This document shows, one piece after another, positions 1-7,945 of a DNA stretch of 33,153 nucleotides (position 1 is its first letter; each line of letters starts with the position of its first letter). The notes under the pieces were generated by a model. It made no database searches, was not told the origin of the DNA, and saw only the letters and a list, made by a program, of their open reading frames with translations. Source of the DNA: JAFLUQ01 sp964442035 (GTDB lineage Bacteria; Bacillota; Clostridia; UMGS1883); the NCBI GenBank assembly GCA_964442035.1, contig CAYTWZ010000006.1, positions 1-33,153 on the forward strand, read 5' to 3'. Both the position numbers and the translations under genes were made by a program.

Positions 1-17
1 CATACGGAAGGATTAAG

Positions 18-788
18 CTATTTAATCAAATTGACTGTCAGTATCACTACGCCAAGGACCGTGAGAATAACGCCCGCGGCGCGGTTGAGTACCTCGGCGC
101 TGGCCTTGTTGGCAAACAAAGCGGCGATTCTTGCCCAGACAAGGGTAAATATTATACATAACACGAGGCAAAGCATATCCGGCGCTCCGCCAATGGCAAA
201 GTGGCTCACCGCCCCGGTCAGAGCGGTAAATGTCATAATGAATACACTGGTTCCGACAGCGGTTTTCAGCTCGTAGCCTAAAATGCTTGTGAGCAGCAAA
301 AGCATCATCATGCCTCCGCCCGCTCCTATAAATCCGCAGATAAAGCCTACGAATGAGCCGCAGACTACGGACTGAATGACGCGTTTTTTGCCGCTGACCG
401 AGTCCATAGCCTCCTTGGTGGTCATTACAGGCTTAACGATGAATTTGATACCTATAAGCATTGTCATAAAAACGGAAAAGCCGCCCATGGTCTTGTTAGG
501 TACCTTGCTTGCCGTCCAGCTTCCCACCAGTGTCAGTAGCAGTACCGCGACCATCATAACAATGCCGTTCTTTACGTCCAAATTTTTATTTTTGCCGTAG
601 GTGTAAGCGCTGACAGCGCTGGCAAGTACATCACTGGCAAGGGCAATGCCCACTGCCTCGTAAGCCGGCACATCAAGAAATGTTATGAGCATCGGACTTA
701 TGACCGCCGCCGCGCTCATACCGGCAAAGCCCGTGCCCAGACCGGCTCCCATGCCGGCAAAAAAGCATACTAATATTTTGGTAAACAT
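18..788 (-). CDS. TauE/SafE family sulfite/organosulfonate-type membrane exporter
   Basis: This is a 256-residue, very hydrophobic protein of the TauE/SafE (DUF81) family, predicted to sit in the cytoplasmic membrane and move small anions such as sulfite or sulfonates. The family is built from two related halves, and both are visible: a Gly-rich segment GTGFAGMSAAAVISPML near residue 18 and its counterpart GFIGAGGGMMMLLLL near residue 153. About seven or eight membrane segments can be drawn, and the length is normal for the family. The start is supported by GGAGG ten bases upstream. It is transcribed away from the polysaccharide genes and has its own promoter, so it is probably unrelated to them. 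The substrate cannot be told from sequence. The 3' end lies close to the window edge, so any terminator is outside. Confidence 0.9.
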   Translation of the reverse strand: MFTKILVCFFAGMGAGLGTGFAGMSAAAVISPMLITFLDVPAYEAVGIALASDVLASAVSAYTYGKNKNLDVKNGIVMMVAVLLLTLVGSWTASKVPNKTMGGFSVFMTMLIGIKFIVKPVMTTKEAMDSVSGKKRVIQSVVCGSFVGFICGFIGAGGGMMMLLLLTSILGYELKTAVGTSVFIMTFTALTGAVSHFAIGGAPDMLCLVLCIIFTLVWARIAALFANKASAEVLNRAAGVILTVLGVVILTVNLIK

Positions 789-818
789 GGCGCGCCTCCA
801 AATAAATTTATTACCTTA

Positions 819-846
819 ATTATACCACGATTGCGGAAATATTCAA
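819..846 (-). promoter_or_regulatory. Promoter for the TauE/SafE exporter
   Basis: On the minus strand TTGAAT (841-846) lies 16 bp from a perfect TATAAT (819-824). TG sits one base before the -10 hexamer (an extended -10). It lies about 30 bp upstream of the exporter start. Confidence 0.6.
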
Positions 847-927
847 TAGCTTTTACTCATTCGGCGACCGATAACAAGAAAAACAGATGATAATGTACAT
901 CTTTTTATGATTTTTTGCAATAACTTC

Positions 928-956
928 TTGCAAACCGGAGATTTATGATGTATAAT
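928..956 (+). promoter_or_regulatory. Promoter for the pyruvyl transferase-GT2 pair
   Basis: TTGCAA (928-933) and TATAAT (951-956) are separated by 17 bp. The element is divergent from the exporter promoter and about 80 bp upstream of the pyruvyl transferase start. The spacing and -10 are ideal; the -35 has one mismatch. Confidence 0.6.
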
Positions 957-1036
957 TATTGTCATAACCCTGACATGCGTGATACGGAAATATTTCATTT
1001 ATCACGATTCGATAAGGGCTGAAGGCGGTGAAAGGT

Positions 1037-2029
1037 ATGAATATTCAGCTTAAGGGCTATTTTGACAAAAACCTCGGTGATGACATTATGCAGCTGATCG
1101 CTGTAAAGGGAATGCCGGAGCATGAGTTTTACGCGGCCGGGGCACAGCGGGAAATGCTTGCGCATCTTGAGGGTATGGAAAATTTCCATATCGGGTCCGC
1201 GCCTTCCCCCGCGGCTCTTGTCAGCGTTACCGGCACAGGCTTTATGTACAATGGCCGTCTGGCGAGGCTGTCAAGGCTGGTGGAGCTTTTGACGTCTAAG
1301 CCCGCGCGTTACGGCGCAAAGGCCGTGGTCGGCTGCTCAATTGAGCCTGTCAAAGGGTGTATGTCGGCGCTGTTTACCCGTAGGGAGCTTAACGCCTGCG
1401 GATACATAAGCTGCCGGGACGCGCCGTCTTACGAGTATATAAAAAAGCATACGGGAAAAGCCGAAGTGCGGTTTTACCCTGATATAGCCTTTTCGATGGC
1501 GGATGAGCTTGCCGCTGTCAAAAAAACTCATTCATATCTTGGCATAATTCCCGTGCGCAGAATGTACGCCGATGTAAATTATGATTATTACAGGAGTCTT
1601 GCCGCGGCGGCGGATGCGTATCCGGGGCCGGTAATGCTGATCGCGTTTGACAACGGGCTTGAAAACGACGCTTCGGCGTGCTTAAGCATAATGAAGCTTA
1701 TGAAGAAAAAGGCGGAGCTTTTTGTCTACAATTCCGACCCGATGGAAGCGGTGCGGTGCGTGGCGGATTGTGAAAGGCTTGTGACTTCTCGCTTTCACGG
1801 AGCGGTTATAGGGGCCATGCTTGGCCTGCCTGTATACAGTGTTTGCGATGCCATGAAGCTGAAGCTGCTGAGCCGTGAGCTTGGCATAGGCTACTCTGAA
1901 CGCGGCGACGCGGAAGGGTTGATGAGATTTGTGACAGAACCTCAGACCGGAATAAGGCTTTCTTCCGCTATAGGTGCGGAGGCAAAAAAACATATTACGG
2001 AGCTGAAGCTCTGGCTTGAGCGGGTGTAA
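1037..2029 (+). CDS. Polysaccharide pyruvyl transferase family protein (CsaB-like)
   Basis: About 330 residues, a GT-B-like enzyme of the polysaccharide pyruvyl transferase family, which transfers pyruvate from phosphoenolpyruvate to a sugar of a surface polymer to form a ketal. The N-terminal motif GYFDKNLGDDIMQ matches the family GY-x-N-x-GD pattern. The C-terminal half has TSRFHGAVIGAMLGLPVYS, the family's R-[FL]-H active-site region. Length is usual for the family. The ATG at 1037 is chosen because GAAGG lies 11 bp upstream; an in-frame GTG at 1028 would add three residues but has poor spacing. The GT2 gene follows after 3 bp, so the two are probably co-transcribed. Pyruvylated secondary wall polymer is the known anchor for SLH domains, and an SLH protein is encoded 6 kb downstream, so an SLH-ligand role is an attractive inference. 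Pyruvylation of an exopolysaccharide is the alternative. Confidence 0.85.
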   Translation: MNIQLKGYFDKNLGDDIMQLIAVKGMPEHEFYAAGAQREMLAHLEGMENFHIGSAPSPAALVSVTGTGFMYNGRLARLSRLVELLTSKPARYGAKAVVGCSIEPVKGCMSALFTRRELNACGYISCRDAPSYEYIKKHTGKAEVRFYPDIAFSMADELAAVKKTHSYLGIIPVRRMYADVNYDYYRSLAAAADAYPGPVMLIAFDNGLENDASACLSIMKLMKKKAELFVYNSDPMEAVRCVADCERLVTSRFHGAVIGAMLGLPVYSVCDAMKLKLLSRELGIGYSERGDAEGLMRFVTEPQTGIRLSSAIGAEAKKHITELKLWLERV

Positions 2030-2032
2030 AAA

Positions 2033-2977
2033 ATGATTTCTGTGATAATACCGGTATATAACGGGGAAAAGACTATCGAACGCAGTCTTCGCTCGGTGCT
2101 TGACCAGACGCTGAAGGATCTGGAGGTTATTGTAGTGGATGACGGCTCGACTGACAATACGGTCGGCGTTATCGGTAAAGTGAAGGATGAACGCGTCAGA
2201 CTTATCCGTCAGGAAAACGCGGGACAGGGCATGGCGCGCAACGCCGGACTTAAGGCCGCAAAGGGCGAATATGTGGGCTTTGTGGACGCCGATGACACTG
2301 TTGAACCCCGGATGTACGAAAGGATGCTGGCCGCGGCCCGTAGCAGCGGGGCTCAGGTCGTTCAGTGCGCTATGTGTGACATCAGGGGAGATGACCGGCA
2401 GATACGTCCCGTGATCGAGGATATATCCGTAACCGTGGATGACAGGGAGGAATACGCTAACCGCTATGTCAGACGACTGATACATACAAACGAGGTGTGC
2501 AATAAGCTGATTCTAAAACGCTTCTTGGACGAAAACGGACTTTTGTTCGGTGACACTCGCGTAATATTCAGCGAGGATCTGCTGCTGAATTTGCAGATGC
2601 TTTCCAAATTAGAAAAAATATACTTCATGGGCGACGCGTTTTACAACTATTACATAAGTGAAAACGGCCATTGCCTTGGAGACCGCTGCGGACGTGTGGA
2701 AAAGGTGTGCGCACTGTTTGAACAGGCGCTTTCGGATTGTGACAGCGGTTTAAAAAAGGAAATCCAATGCAGGGCTGTGGGCGTTATTCTTGAATACGCG
2801 GCCGTTGCGGTGAGGGAAGACCGTCGTGAGATAAGGGTAATGCACCGGCCCGATGTGGCTAGGTATATGAAAACCTCCGCCTGCTATCGCTGCCGTCTGC
2901 GTCACACGGCGCTTATGCTGGCTCTTCTGGCCGCGCCTGACAGTCTGAAGGCGGCTATACTTGTAAGATTTTTTTGA
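2033..2977 (+). CDS. Family 2 glycosyltransferase
   Basis: A 314-residue inverting GT-A glycosyltransferase. The N-terminus ISVIIPVYNGEKTIERSL is the nucleotide-binding start of the GT2 fold. VVDDGSTDNT at about residues 35-44 and the metal-binding DXD equivalent VDADD at about residue 84 follow. The catalytic half covers roughly residues 1-210. The remaining C-terminus is basic and mildly hydrophobic, which would suit association with the inner membrane surface. It probably adds one sugar to a lipid-linked repeat unit; donor and acceptor cannot be deduced. It starts 3 bp after the pyruvyl transferase stop with only a weak ribosome binding site, which suggests translational coupling. It is followed by a hairpin and then a new promoter, so this two-gene unit probably ends here. 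Confidence 0.92.
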   Translation: MISVIIPVYNGEKTIERSLRSVLDQTLKDLEVIVVDDGSTDNTVGVIGKVKDERVRLIRQENAGQGMARNAGLKAAKGEYVGFVDADDTVEPRMYERMLAAARSSGAQVVQCAMCDIRGDDRQIRPVIEDISVTVDDREEYANRYVRRLIHTNEVCNKLILKRFLDENGLLFGDTRVIFSEDLLLNLQMLSKLEKIYFMGDAFYNYYISENGHCLGDRCGRVEKVCALFEQALSDCDSGLKKEIQCRAVGVILEYAAVAVREDRREIRVMHRPDVARYMKTSACYRCRLRHTALMLALLAAPDSLKAAILVRFF

Positions 2978-2996
2978 CCTCCTTCGGCGAAAGGTC

Positions 2997-3033
2997 CGAC
3001 TATACGCGAAGCACAGACGGTGGGCGTATGTCG
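2997..3033 (+). other. Hairpin after the GT2 gene, without a U tract
   Basis: CGAC-t-ATACGC (2997-3007) pairs with GCGTATGTCG (3024-3033), a 10-bp stem with one bulged base and a 16-nt loop. No run of T follows, so it is at best a weak or factor-dependent terminator or an mRNA 3' end stabiliser. Confidence 0.35.
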
Positions 3034-3062
3034 CTAAAATAAAATCCGACTGCTAAAAATCA

Positions 3063-3091
3063 TTGACAATAAGGAAATATAGTGTTATAAT
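3063..3091 (+). promoter_or_regulatory. Consensus promoter for the HD-GYP gene pair
   Basis: TTGACA (3063-3068), 17-bp spacer, TATAAT (3086-3091): a perfect sigma-A type promoter about 37 bp before the first HD-GYP start. The spacer and -10 share AAATATAGTG-Y-TATAAT with the livK promoter at 18274. Confidence 0.85.
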
Positions 3092-3127
3092 ATACTTGTA
3101 TATATGTGGGAAAGGTAGAAAAGGGAT

Positions 3128-4591
3128 ATGCGTAAATTAAAATTTACGAATTCGCTTGGATTCAAATTTCTGAGTATCAGTTTCATAACGTGCGTGGCGC
3201 TCTACATAATCACCGTGGTAGGTTCGGGACTGTTTTATGCCAACTCGCTTCGATACAGATACTCCAATCTGTGTAAATCCGTGTCGGATGTGGTGGCCGG
3301 GACAATTGACGCCGATAATGTAGATCTGTGGCTCGTAGGGAAAAACACTCACGGTTATATAAAGACTACCAATAAGCTTGCGCAGCTCAGCGAAGATATT
3401 TCCAGTATTGATATTATTTCAGTTTATCAGATGCGTGAGGACGGTATGTACACCGTTTACAGCACCAACGCCACAGGCGTCCGCCGCGATCTGGGAAATG
3501 TGGTGAGCTATGACAGCAAGTGGAGCGTTTACAAGGATAAGTTCCTCGCGGGTGAACAGGTGGATAATATAGAAGTAAACAGTTATTCGGGAATTACCAC
3601 TATGTACTGTACTCCCGTTATTGACTCAAACGGTCGGTGTGTGGCATATGTGTGCAGCGGGATAGCCTCGTCGTCGATTAAGCGGGAGATTATGTCCTTT
3701 GTGAAGAGGTTCAGCTTAATTATGGCGGCAATTATCGGTGTGATGTTCCTGCTCATGTCGCTTTATATAGGGCGCAAGGTTATAAGGCCTATAAAGCGTA
3801 TAGGTGAGGCGGTGCGAAGCTCCGTCAACAAGGGCAGTGTGGAATATATGAGCGCCTTGTCCTCCCTTAAGCTCAGCGGCGGCGGCGAAATTCAGAACAT
3901 TCTTAAAAGCTCGGAAAAAGTGCTTGAGGATAAGGCAAATGCTTCATGGAAAATGAACAAGGAACAGCGGGATGTAATGAATGCCTTCTCCACACTTATA
4001 TCGGCAGTAAATATTGATATGGCGGGCTATACCGATCATGTCAGCACTTATTCCCGCATGATATGCGATCAGTTGAAAACAAAGGAAAATTATTCCGGTA
4101 AGATCACGGACGAAATGTGTGAAAACATAGGCATTGCGTCGGCGTTGCATGATGTGGGGAAGCTTACTATACCCGATGAAATACTTTACAAGCCGGGCAA
4201 GCACACTAAGGAAGAATTTGAGATCATGAAGACCCACACTGTAAACGGCGCCAAGATTATTGAGGAAACAGCCAATGGATTGCCAAGGACGGAGTATCTT
4301 GAGCTTGCCAAAGAGGTTGCCTTGTCCCATCATGAGCGCTGGGACGGCAAGGGCTACCCTGAAGGTCTGAAGGGTGAGGAAATACCTCTTTCCGCCAGGA
4401 TTGTAATGATATCCGACGTGTTTGACGCTCTTGTTACAAAGCGATGCTACCGTGATGCCCTTGCGCCGGAGGAGGCTATTGAGATTATGGAAAAGGACGA
4501 GGGGCATTATGACCCGCAAATTTTCCAATGCTTCCTTGAGGTCAAGGACAAAATTATTGAAGAATATAATAATTTATCTGTAAGAAAATAA
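3128..4591 (+). CDS. Membrane HD-GYP domain protein, predicted c-di-GMP phosphodiesterase
   Basis: This 487-residue protein has a membrane segment at about 12-37, an extracytoplasmic sensor-like region (about 40-190, Cache-like in size), a second membrane segment at about 195-214 and a HAMP-like linker beginning RKVIRPIKRI. A cytoplasmic HD-GYP domain runs from about 285 to 480. The HD-GYP signature is intact: HD at 341-342 followed by GK at 344-345, H370 in KTHT, HHE at 401-403, DGKGYP at 406-411 and D430. The family hydrolyses cyclic di-GMP to pGpG or GMP using a bi- or tri-metal centre. I therefore predict a membrane receptor that lowers c-di-GMP in response to an outside signal. A consensus promoter precedes it, and a diverged paralogue follows after 50 bp. 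A c-di-GMP riboswitch lies 3.2 kb downstream. The signal sensed is unknown. Confidence 0.9.
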   Translation: MRKLKFTNSLGFKFLSISFITCVALYIITVVGSGLFYANSLRYRYSNLCKSVSDVVAGTIDADNVDLWLVGKNTHGYIKTTNKLAQLSEDISSIDIISVYQMREDGMYTVYSTNATGVRRDLGNVVSYDSKWSVYKDKFLAGEQVDNIEVNSYSGITTMYCTPVIDSNGRCVAYVCSGIASSSIKREIMSFVKRFSLIMAAIIGVMFLLMSLYIGRKVIRPIKRIGEAVRSSVNKGSVEYMSALSSLKLSGGGEIQNILKSSEKVLEDKANASWKMNKEQRDVMNAFSTLISAVNIDMAGYTDHVSTYSRMICDQLKTKENYSGKITDEMCENIGIASALHDVGKLTIPDEILYKPGKHTKEEFEIMKTHTVNGAKIIEETANGLPRTEYLELAKEVALSHHERWDGKGYPEGLKGEEIPLSARIVMISDVFDALVTKRCYRDALAPEEAIEIMEKDEGHYDPQIFQCFLEVKDKIIEEYNNLSVRK

Positions 4592-4641
4592 TTTAGTTTG
4601 TATTAAAGTGCGGACTTAATAAGGCCGTTAGGGAGAAATCT

Positions 4642-6120
4642 ATGAAAAAAAATAAAGAGAAAAAAAAGAAAGAGTATGCAAAATCTACCCTGAGCGGCAG
4701 TGTAGTCATTATGTTTATCCTTGTGGCGCTTATATTGGATGCCGTGGTCATAAGCGTGGGACATTATGTGTATACCAGTGAGATGCTTGACAGCTACGGA
4801 AGGATAGGCACGGGAATAGCACAGGTGGTCGTATCGTCTGTTGACGGGAATAATGTGGACGAAATGATGGAAGGCAAGGAGCAAAATGAATATGCTTCGC
4901 TGGTGAATATTACTCATAGTCTGCTACAGAGAACGCCGGGTGTAAGACGGGTTTACATATACAGTATGCAGAGGGACGGTATGCACCTTTTGTTTGACAC
5001 AGACGCGGAGGATGCCAAAGTCGGCGATATTGTCGAGTATACCGATATATTGGAGCCGTACTTGGACGATTTGGTTGAAGGCAGAAATATAGAAAGCTTT
5101 GTAACGGGCAATGGCGACGGACGTATAATGACTTCCCTTGTGCCTGTGTTGGATGTTAGAAACAACTGCGTCTGCTATGTTGGGTGCGATATGCTTATGG
5201 ACAGCGCATATAAAAGCCGCTATGATTTTACATTAACGCTTTCATTGCTTGTGTCAATACCCACATTTATTGTTGTGCTTATCGCCGCGCTGTTTGTTTA
5301 TCGCCGCGTCGTAAGACCTATAAATAAGCTGGACAGTTATCTTCGCAACTTTGCCAATGGTGATAAAAACGCCGCGGAAAACCTTGGGGAATTCGGCAGT
5401 GACACCGCGGATGAGATACTTAGCCTCAGAGACGATACTGTCAAGCTTATGGATGATATATCCGAATATTCGGACGCGGCAGACAAGTACCGTGAAAACA
5501 TTACAAAAGGCATAGAGGCTGTTATGGATATAAAGAGCAACAACAGCGAGTGTCTTGACAAATACTCGGAATTTGTGCGTATAATCATGGATGAGCTGAG
5601 AAGCAGGTGGGAATACGGACGGGTAATACTTGATGAAGAATACGATGATATAATCCGCTTTGCGCCGCTGTATGATATGGGCGAGCTGTTTATTTCCAAT
5701 TCTATAATGCAAAAGGATGGCAAGCTGACCAAAGAGGAATATGAAAAGCTTAAGACACATACGGTCAAGGGCGATAAAGTCATTGACGAAATTGATGATA
5801 AGATCAGCCTTGGGGGCGACAGCCTCATCCTGCGGCAAATGGCGCTGTCTCATCACGAACATTGGGACGGTTCGGGCTATCCAAACGGGCTAAAGGGGCA
5901 GGAGATACCCCTTCCGGCGAGGATTATTGCCGTTCCGGACGCGTTTAACGCAATTTTGACAAAGAAAAGCTACAGAAGCGGTCAAAGCATTGACGCGGCA
6001 TTTGATATAATCAGGAATGAAAGCGGAAAACAGTTTGACCCGTCTGTCGCGAGAGCGTTCATAGTGCAGCGTCCGGCAATAGAAGAGCTTGTGGAGAAGT
6101 ATAAGGAAGACTATATGTAA
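4642..6120 (+). CDS. Degenerate HD-GYP domain membrane protein, likely catalytically inactive paralogue
   Basis: A 492-residue paralogue of the preceding protein with the same layout: a very Lys-rich cytoplasmic N-terminus, membrane segment at about 20-43, an extracytoplasmic sensor region at about 45-190, membrane segment at about 198-220, then a linker and an HD-GYP-like domain. The second half of the domain is preserved (H373, HHE 404-406, DGSGYP 409-414, D433). The first half is not: the HD pair is YD (344-345), the GK after it is GE (347-348), and the helix that carries DHVSTYS in the paralogue reads DKYSEF. Because the HD histidine is a metal ligand, phosphodiesterase activity is unlikely. 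It may bind c-di-GMP without cleaving it, or modulate its neighbour. It is probably co-transcribed with that gene. The start has GGGAG eight bases upstream. Confidence 0.85.
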   Translation: MKKNKEKKKKEYAKSTLSGSVVIMFILVALILDAVVISVGHYVYTSEMLDSYGRIGTGIAQVVVSSVDGNNVDEMMEGKEQNEYASLVNITHSLLQRTPGVRRVYIYSMQRDGMHLLFDTDAEDAKVGDIVEYTDILEPYLDDLVEGRNIESFVTGNGDGRIMTSLVPVLDVRNNCVCYVGCDMLMDSAYKSRYDFTLTLSLLVSIPTFIVVLIAALFVYRRVVRPINKLDSYLRNFANGDKNAAENLGEFGSDTADEILSLRDDTVKLMDDISEYSDAADKYRENITKGIEAVMDIKSNNSECLDKYSEFVRIIMDELRSRWEYGRVILDEEYDDIIRFAPLYDMGELFISNSIMQKDGKLTKEEYEKLKTHTVKGDKVIDEIDDKISLGGDSLILRQMALSHHEHWDGSGYPNGLKGQEIPLPARIIAVPDAFNAILTKKSYRSGQSIDAAFDIIRNESGKQFDPSVARAFIVQRPAIEELVEKYKEDYM

Positions 6121-6162
6121 CCCGGACTTCCCGCGGTGAATGATAAATACGCGATAATACAA

Positions 6163-6202
6163 GCATAAGATCCGAGGCGTCATAGCGCCTCGGATCTTAT
6201 GC
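6163..6202 (+). other. Perfect 17-bp hairpin between the HD-GYP pair and the flippase
   Basis: The arm 6163-6179 (GCATAAGATCCGAGGCG) is exactly complementary to 6186-6202, with a 6-nt loop. It is strong enough to stop or stabilise RNA but is followed by CTTAATC rather than a T run on either strand. It may be a non-canonical terminator for the HD-GYP unit or a processing signal that still permits read-through to the flippase. No clear promoter is seen after it. Confidence 0.55.
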
Positions 6203-6231
6203 CTTAATCGGGGCAGGAAGGAGGCATTCCC

Positions 6232-7758
6232 ATGGCGCTTAATACCGCCGGAAGGACCGAAAACGCGAAACGAAATATGATATTTGCGGTGGTAAACAAG
6301 CTTGCCTCACTGATGCTGGTGTTTGTTGGGCGAAGGTTTTTTATCAGGTACATCGGCATAGAATACTTAGGTATCAACGGCTTGTTTGCCAATGTACTGA
6401 CGCTGCTGTCCCTTGCGGAGCTGGGGGTTGGAACCGCCATGAACGTAAGTCTCTACAAACCTTTGGCGCAAAAGGACACAAAACGGCTTTCCGCTTTGCT
6501 TGACTGCTTTCGGCGGCTCTATGTTTTGATCGCGATTGGCGTTGCGGTAATAGGAACCTGCCTTATGCCATTCTTGAAATACATAATAAACACTGATGCC
6601 GATATTGCGCATCTGAACCTTTATTATATGGTTTTCGTACTGAAAAACTCCGTATCGTATCTGTTCGCGTATAAGTCGGCGCTTATAAGCGCCGATCAGA
6701 AGAACTCATATATAGATAGGATAGAAATTGCGTCCGGCACTGTCAAAACAGCGGTACAGATCATATCTGTGGTGTTGTTCGGGAATTATCTGCTGTACAT
6801 ATTGATAGACGCGGCATATGTGCTGGTCAGGAATATAATCGTTTCATATGTGGCGAACCGTGAATACCCTTTTATAAAGGACAGGGCGGAGCTGGGACAG
6901 GGGGAGAAGCGCAGGTTATTTTCGGATATATTTTCGGTTTTCCTTTACAAGCTGTCCTATGTGCTTATAAACGGTACGGATAACATATTGATGTCCGTAA
7001 TCGTAAGCACTGCTTCGGTGGGCTTGTACGCTAATTATTTTACGCTGACAGATAATATAGAAGGATTTCTTGCAATGATTTTCATGGCAATGACCGCGGG
7101 GGTGGGAAATCTTGTGGCAACGGAGGACTGTAAAAAAAGGTACGAGGTTTTTGAAGCCATGCAGACAGCCAGCTTCTGGCTTGGGGGTGTAGTGTGTGTT
7201 TGCGTGCTGCTTCTGACGCAGGATTTCATTGTTATATGGCTGGGAGAGGATATGCTGTTGGACAATCTGACATTGGCGGCCATAACGCTGAATCTGTTTT
7301 TTGCCATATGTATGCGTCCGGTATGGATATTCCGGGAAGGAACGGGTATGTACCGCCGTATAAAATATGTGATGCTCGTAACAGCCGCGCTCAATCTTGT
7401 TTTGTCGATTTTCCTTGGCCGAAGGATGGGAATGAGCGGAATAATATTCGCAACCTTCATATCTAAGCTCCTGACATACTTCTGGTATGAACCAAGGGTG
7501 TTGTTTCGCGGATTCTTCGGGAAAAGTCCGAAAAGCTATTACAAGGGATATCTGGTGAACGTACTTGCCGTTGCCGGCGGAATCGGCGTTTGCGCTTTGG
7601 CGTTGAGCTTTATCACCGCTGTGAACATATTCGCGTGGCTTGCAAAGGCAGTTATATGCTTTACGGTTATGAACGGAATATATTTTGTGATATATCGTCG
7701 ATCACCCGGATTTGCTTTGATATTAAAAAAATCTGGAAAATTATTAAAAAAATCTTGA
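6232..7758 (+). CDS. Wzx-type polysaccharide flippase (MOP/MATE superfamily)
   Basis: A 508-residue integral membrane protein with about 12-14 hydrophobic segments, matching the size and pattern of lipid-linked oligosaccharide flippases. The N-terminal region NMIFAVVNKLASLMLVFVGR followed by RYIGIEYLGINGLFANVLTL is typical of the polysaccharide-biosynthesis MOP subfamily. It would flip undecaprenyl-pyrophosphate-linked repeat units from the inner to the outer face of the membrane for a Wzy-type polymerase, which is encoded 2 kb downstream. The ATG has GGAGG at 6220-6224. There is no obvious promoter after the 6163-6202 hairpin, so expression may depend on read-through from the HD-GYP unit. 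The -35 box of the next promoter overlaps this gene's stop codon. Confidence 0.9.
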   Translation: MALNTAGRTENAKRNMIFAVVNKLASLMLVFVGRRFFIRYIGIEYLGINGLFANVLTLLSLAELGVGTAMNVSLYKPLAQKDTKRLSALLDCFRRLYVLIAIGVAVIGTCLMPFLKYIINTDADIAHLNLYYMVFVLKNSVSYLFAYKSALISADQKNSYIDRIEIASGTVKTAVQIISVVLFGNYLLYILIDAAYVLVRNIIVSYVANREYPFIKDRAELGQGEKRRLFSDIFSVFLYKLSYVLINGTDNILMSVIVSTASVGLYANYFTLTDNIEGFLAMIFMAMTAGVGNLVATEDCKKRYEVFEAMQTASFWLGGVVCVCVLLLTQDFIVIWLGEDMLLDNLTLAAITLNLFFAICMRPVWIFREGTGMYRRIKYVMLVTAALNLVLSIFLGRRMGMSGIIFATFISKLLTYFWYEPRVLFRGFFGKSPKSYYKGYLVNVLAVAGGIGVCALALSFITAVNIFAWLAKAVICFTVMNGIYFVIYRRSPGFALILKKSGKLLKKS

Positions 7759-7783
7759 CATTGAATAAATTATGTAATATAAT
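7755..7783 (+). promoter_or_regulatory. Consensus promoter of the riboswitch-SLH transcript
   Basis: TTGACA (7755-7760), 17-bp spacer, TATAAT (7778-7783). The -35 box covers the stop codon of the flippase gene. Transcription should start near 7790, giving a leader of about 155 nt before the SLH start. Confidence 0.85.
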
Positions 7784-7820
7784 AATCATGAACAGAAAAA
7801 TCTTTTTGTAGTATTTTTGG

Positions 7821-7920
7821 AATCTCAAGGGGCAAGTATGTTGAAAGACATACACGCAAAGACCGGAGCCTAAGGCATTGGCGCAGTCTCGTGCTATGGC
7901 GGTCAGTCTGCAAAAAGATT
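7821..7920 (+). promoter_or_regulatory. Cyclic di-GMP-I (GEMM-I) riboswitch
   Basis: The leader matches the class I c-di-GMP aptamer in order and spacing. GTATGT (7836-7841) pairs with ACATAC (7848-7853) and is capped by a GAAA tetraloop (7843-7846). The conserved ACGCAAAG junction follows (7854-7861). A second arm comes next: GACC (7861-7864) pairs with GGTC (7901-7904), and GCC (7868-7870), directly followed by the TAAGG tetraloop-receptor segment, pairs with GGC near 7898-7900. The ends AATCT (7821-7825) and AGATT (7916-7920) can close the outer helix. The ribosome binding site AAAGGAGG (7931-7938) begins only 10 nt after the aptamer, so translational control or a structure upstream is more likely than a terminator switch. 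The direction of control cannot be read from sequence. Confidence 0.88.
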
Positions 7921-7945
7921 CAATATTTTGAAAGGAGGAAATATT

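Noticed and set aside
1682..2485. A 267-codon antisense open frame across the pyruvyl transferase and GT2 genes
   Set aside because: It is the shadow of two well-supported genes on the other strand, with low-complexity His/Arg-rich translation and no start signal.
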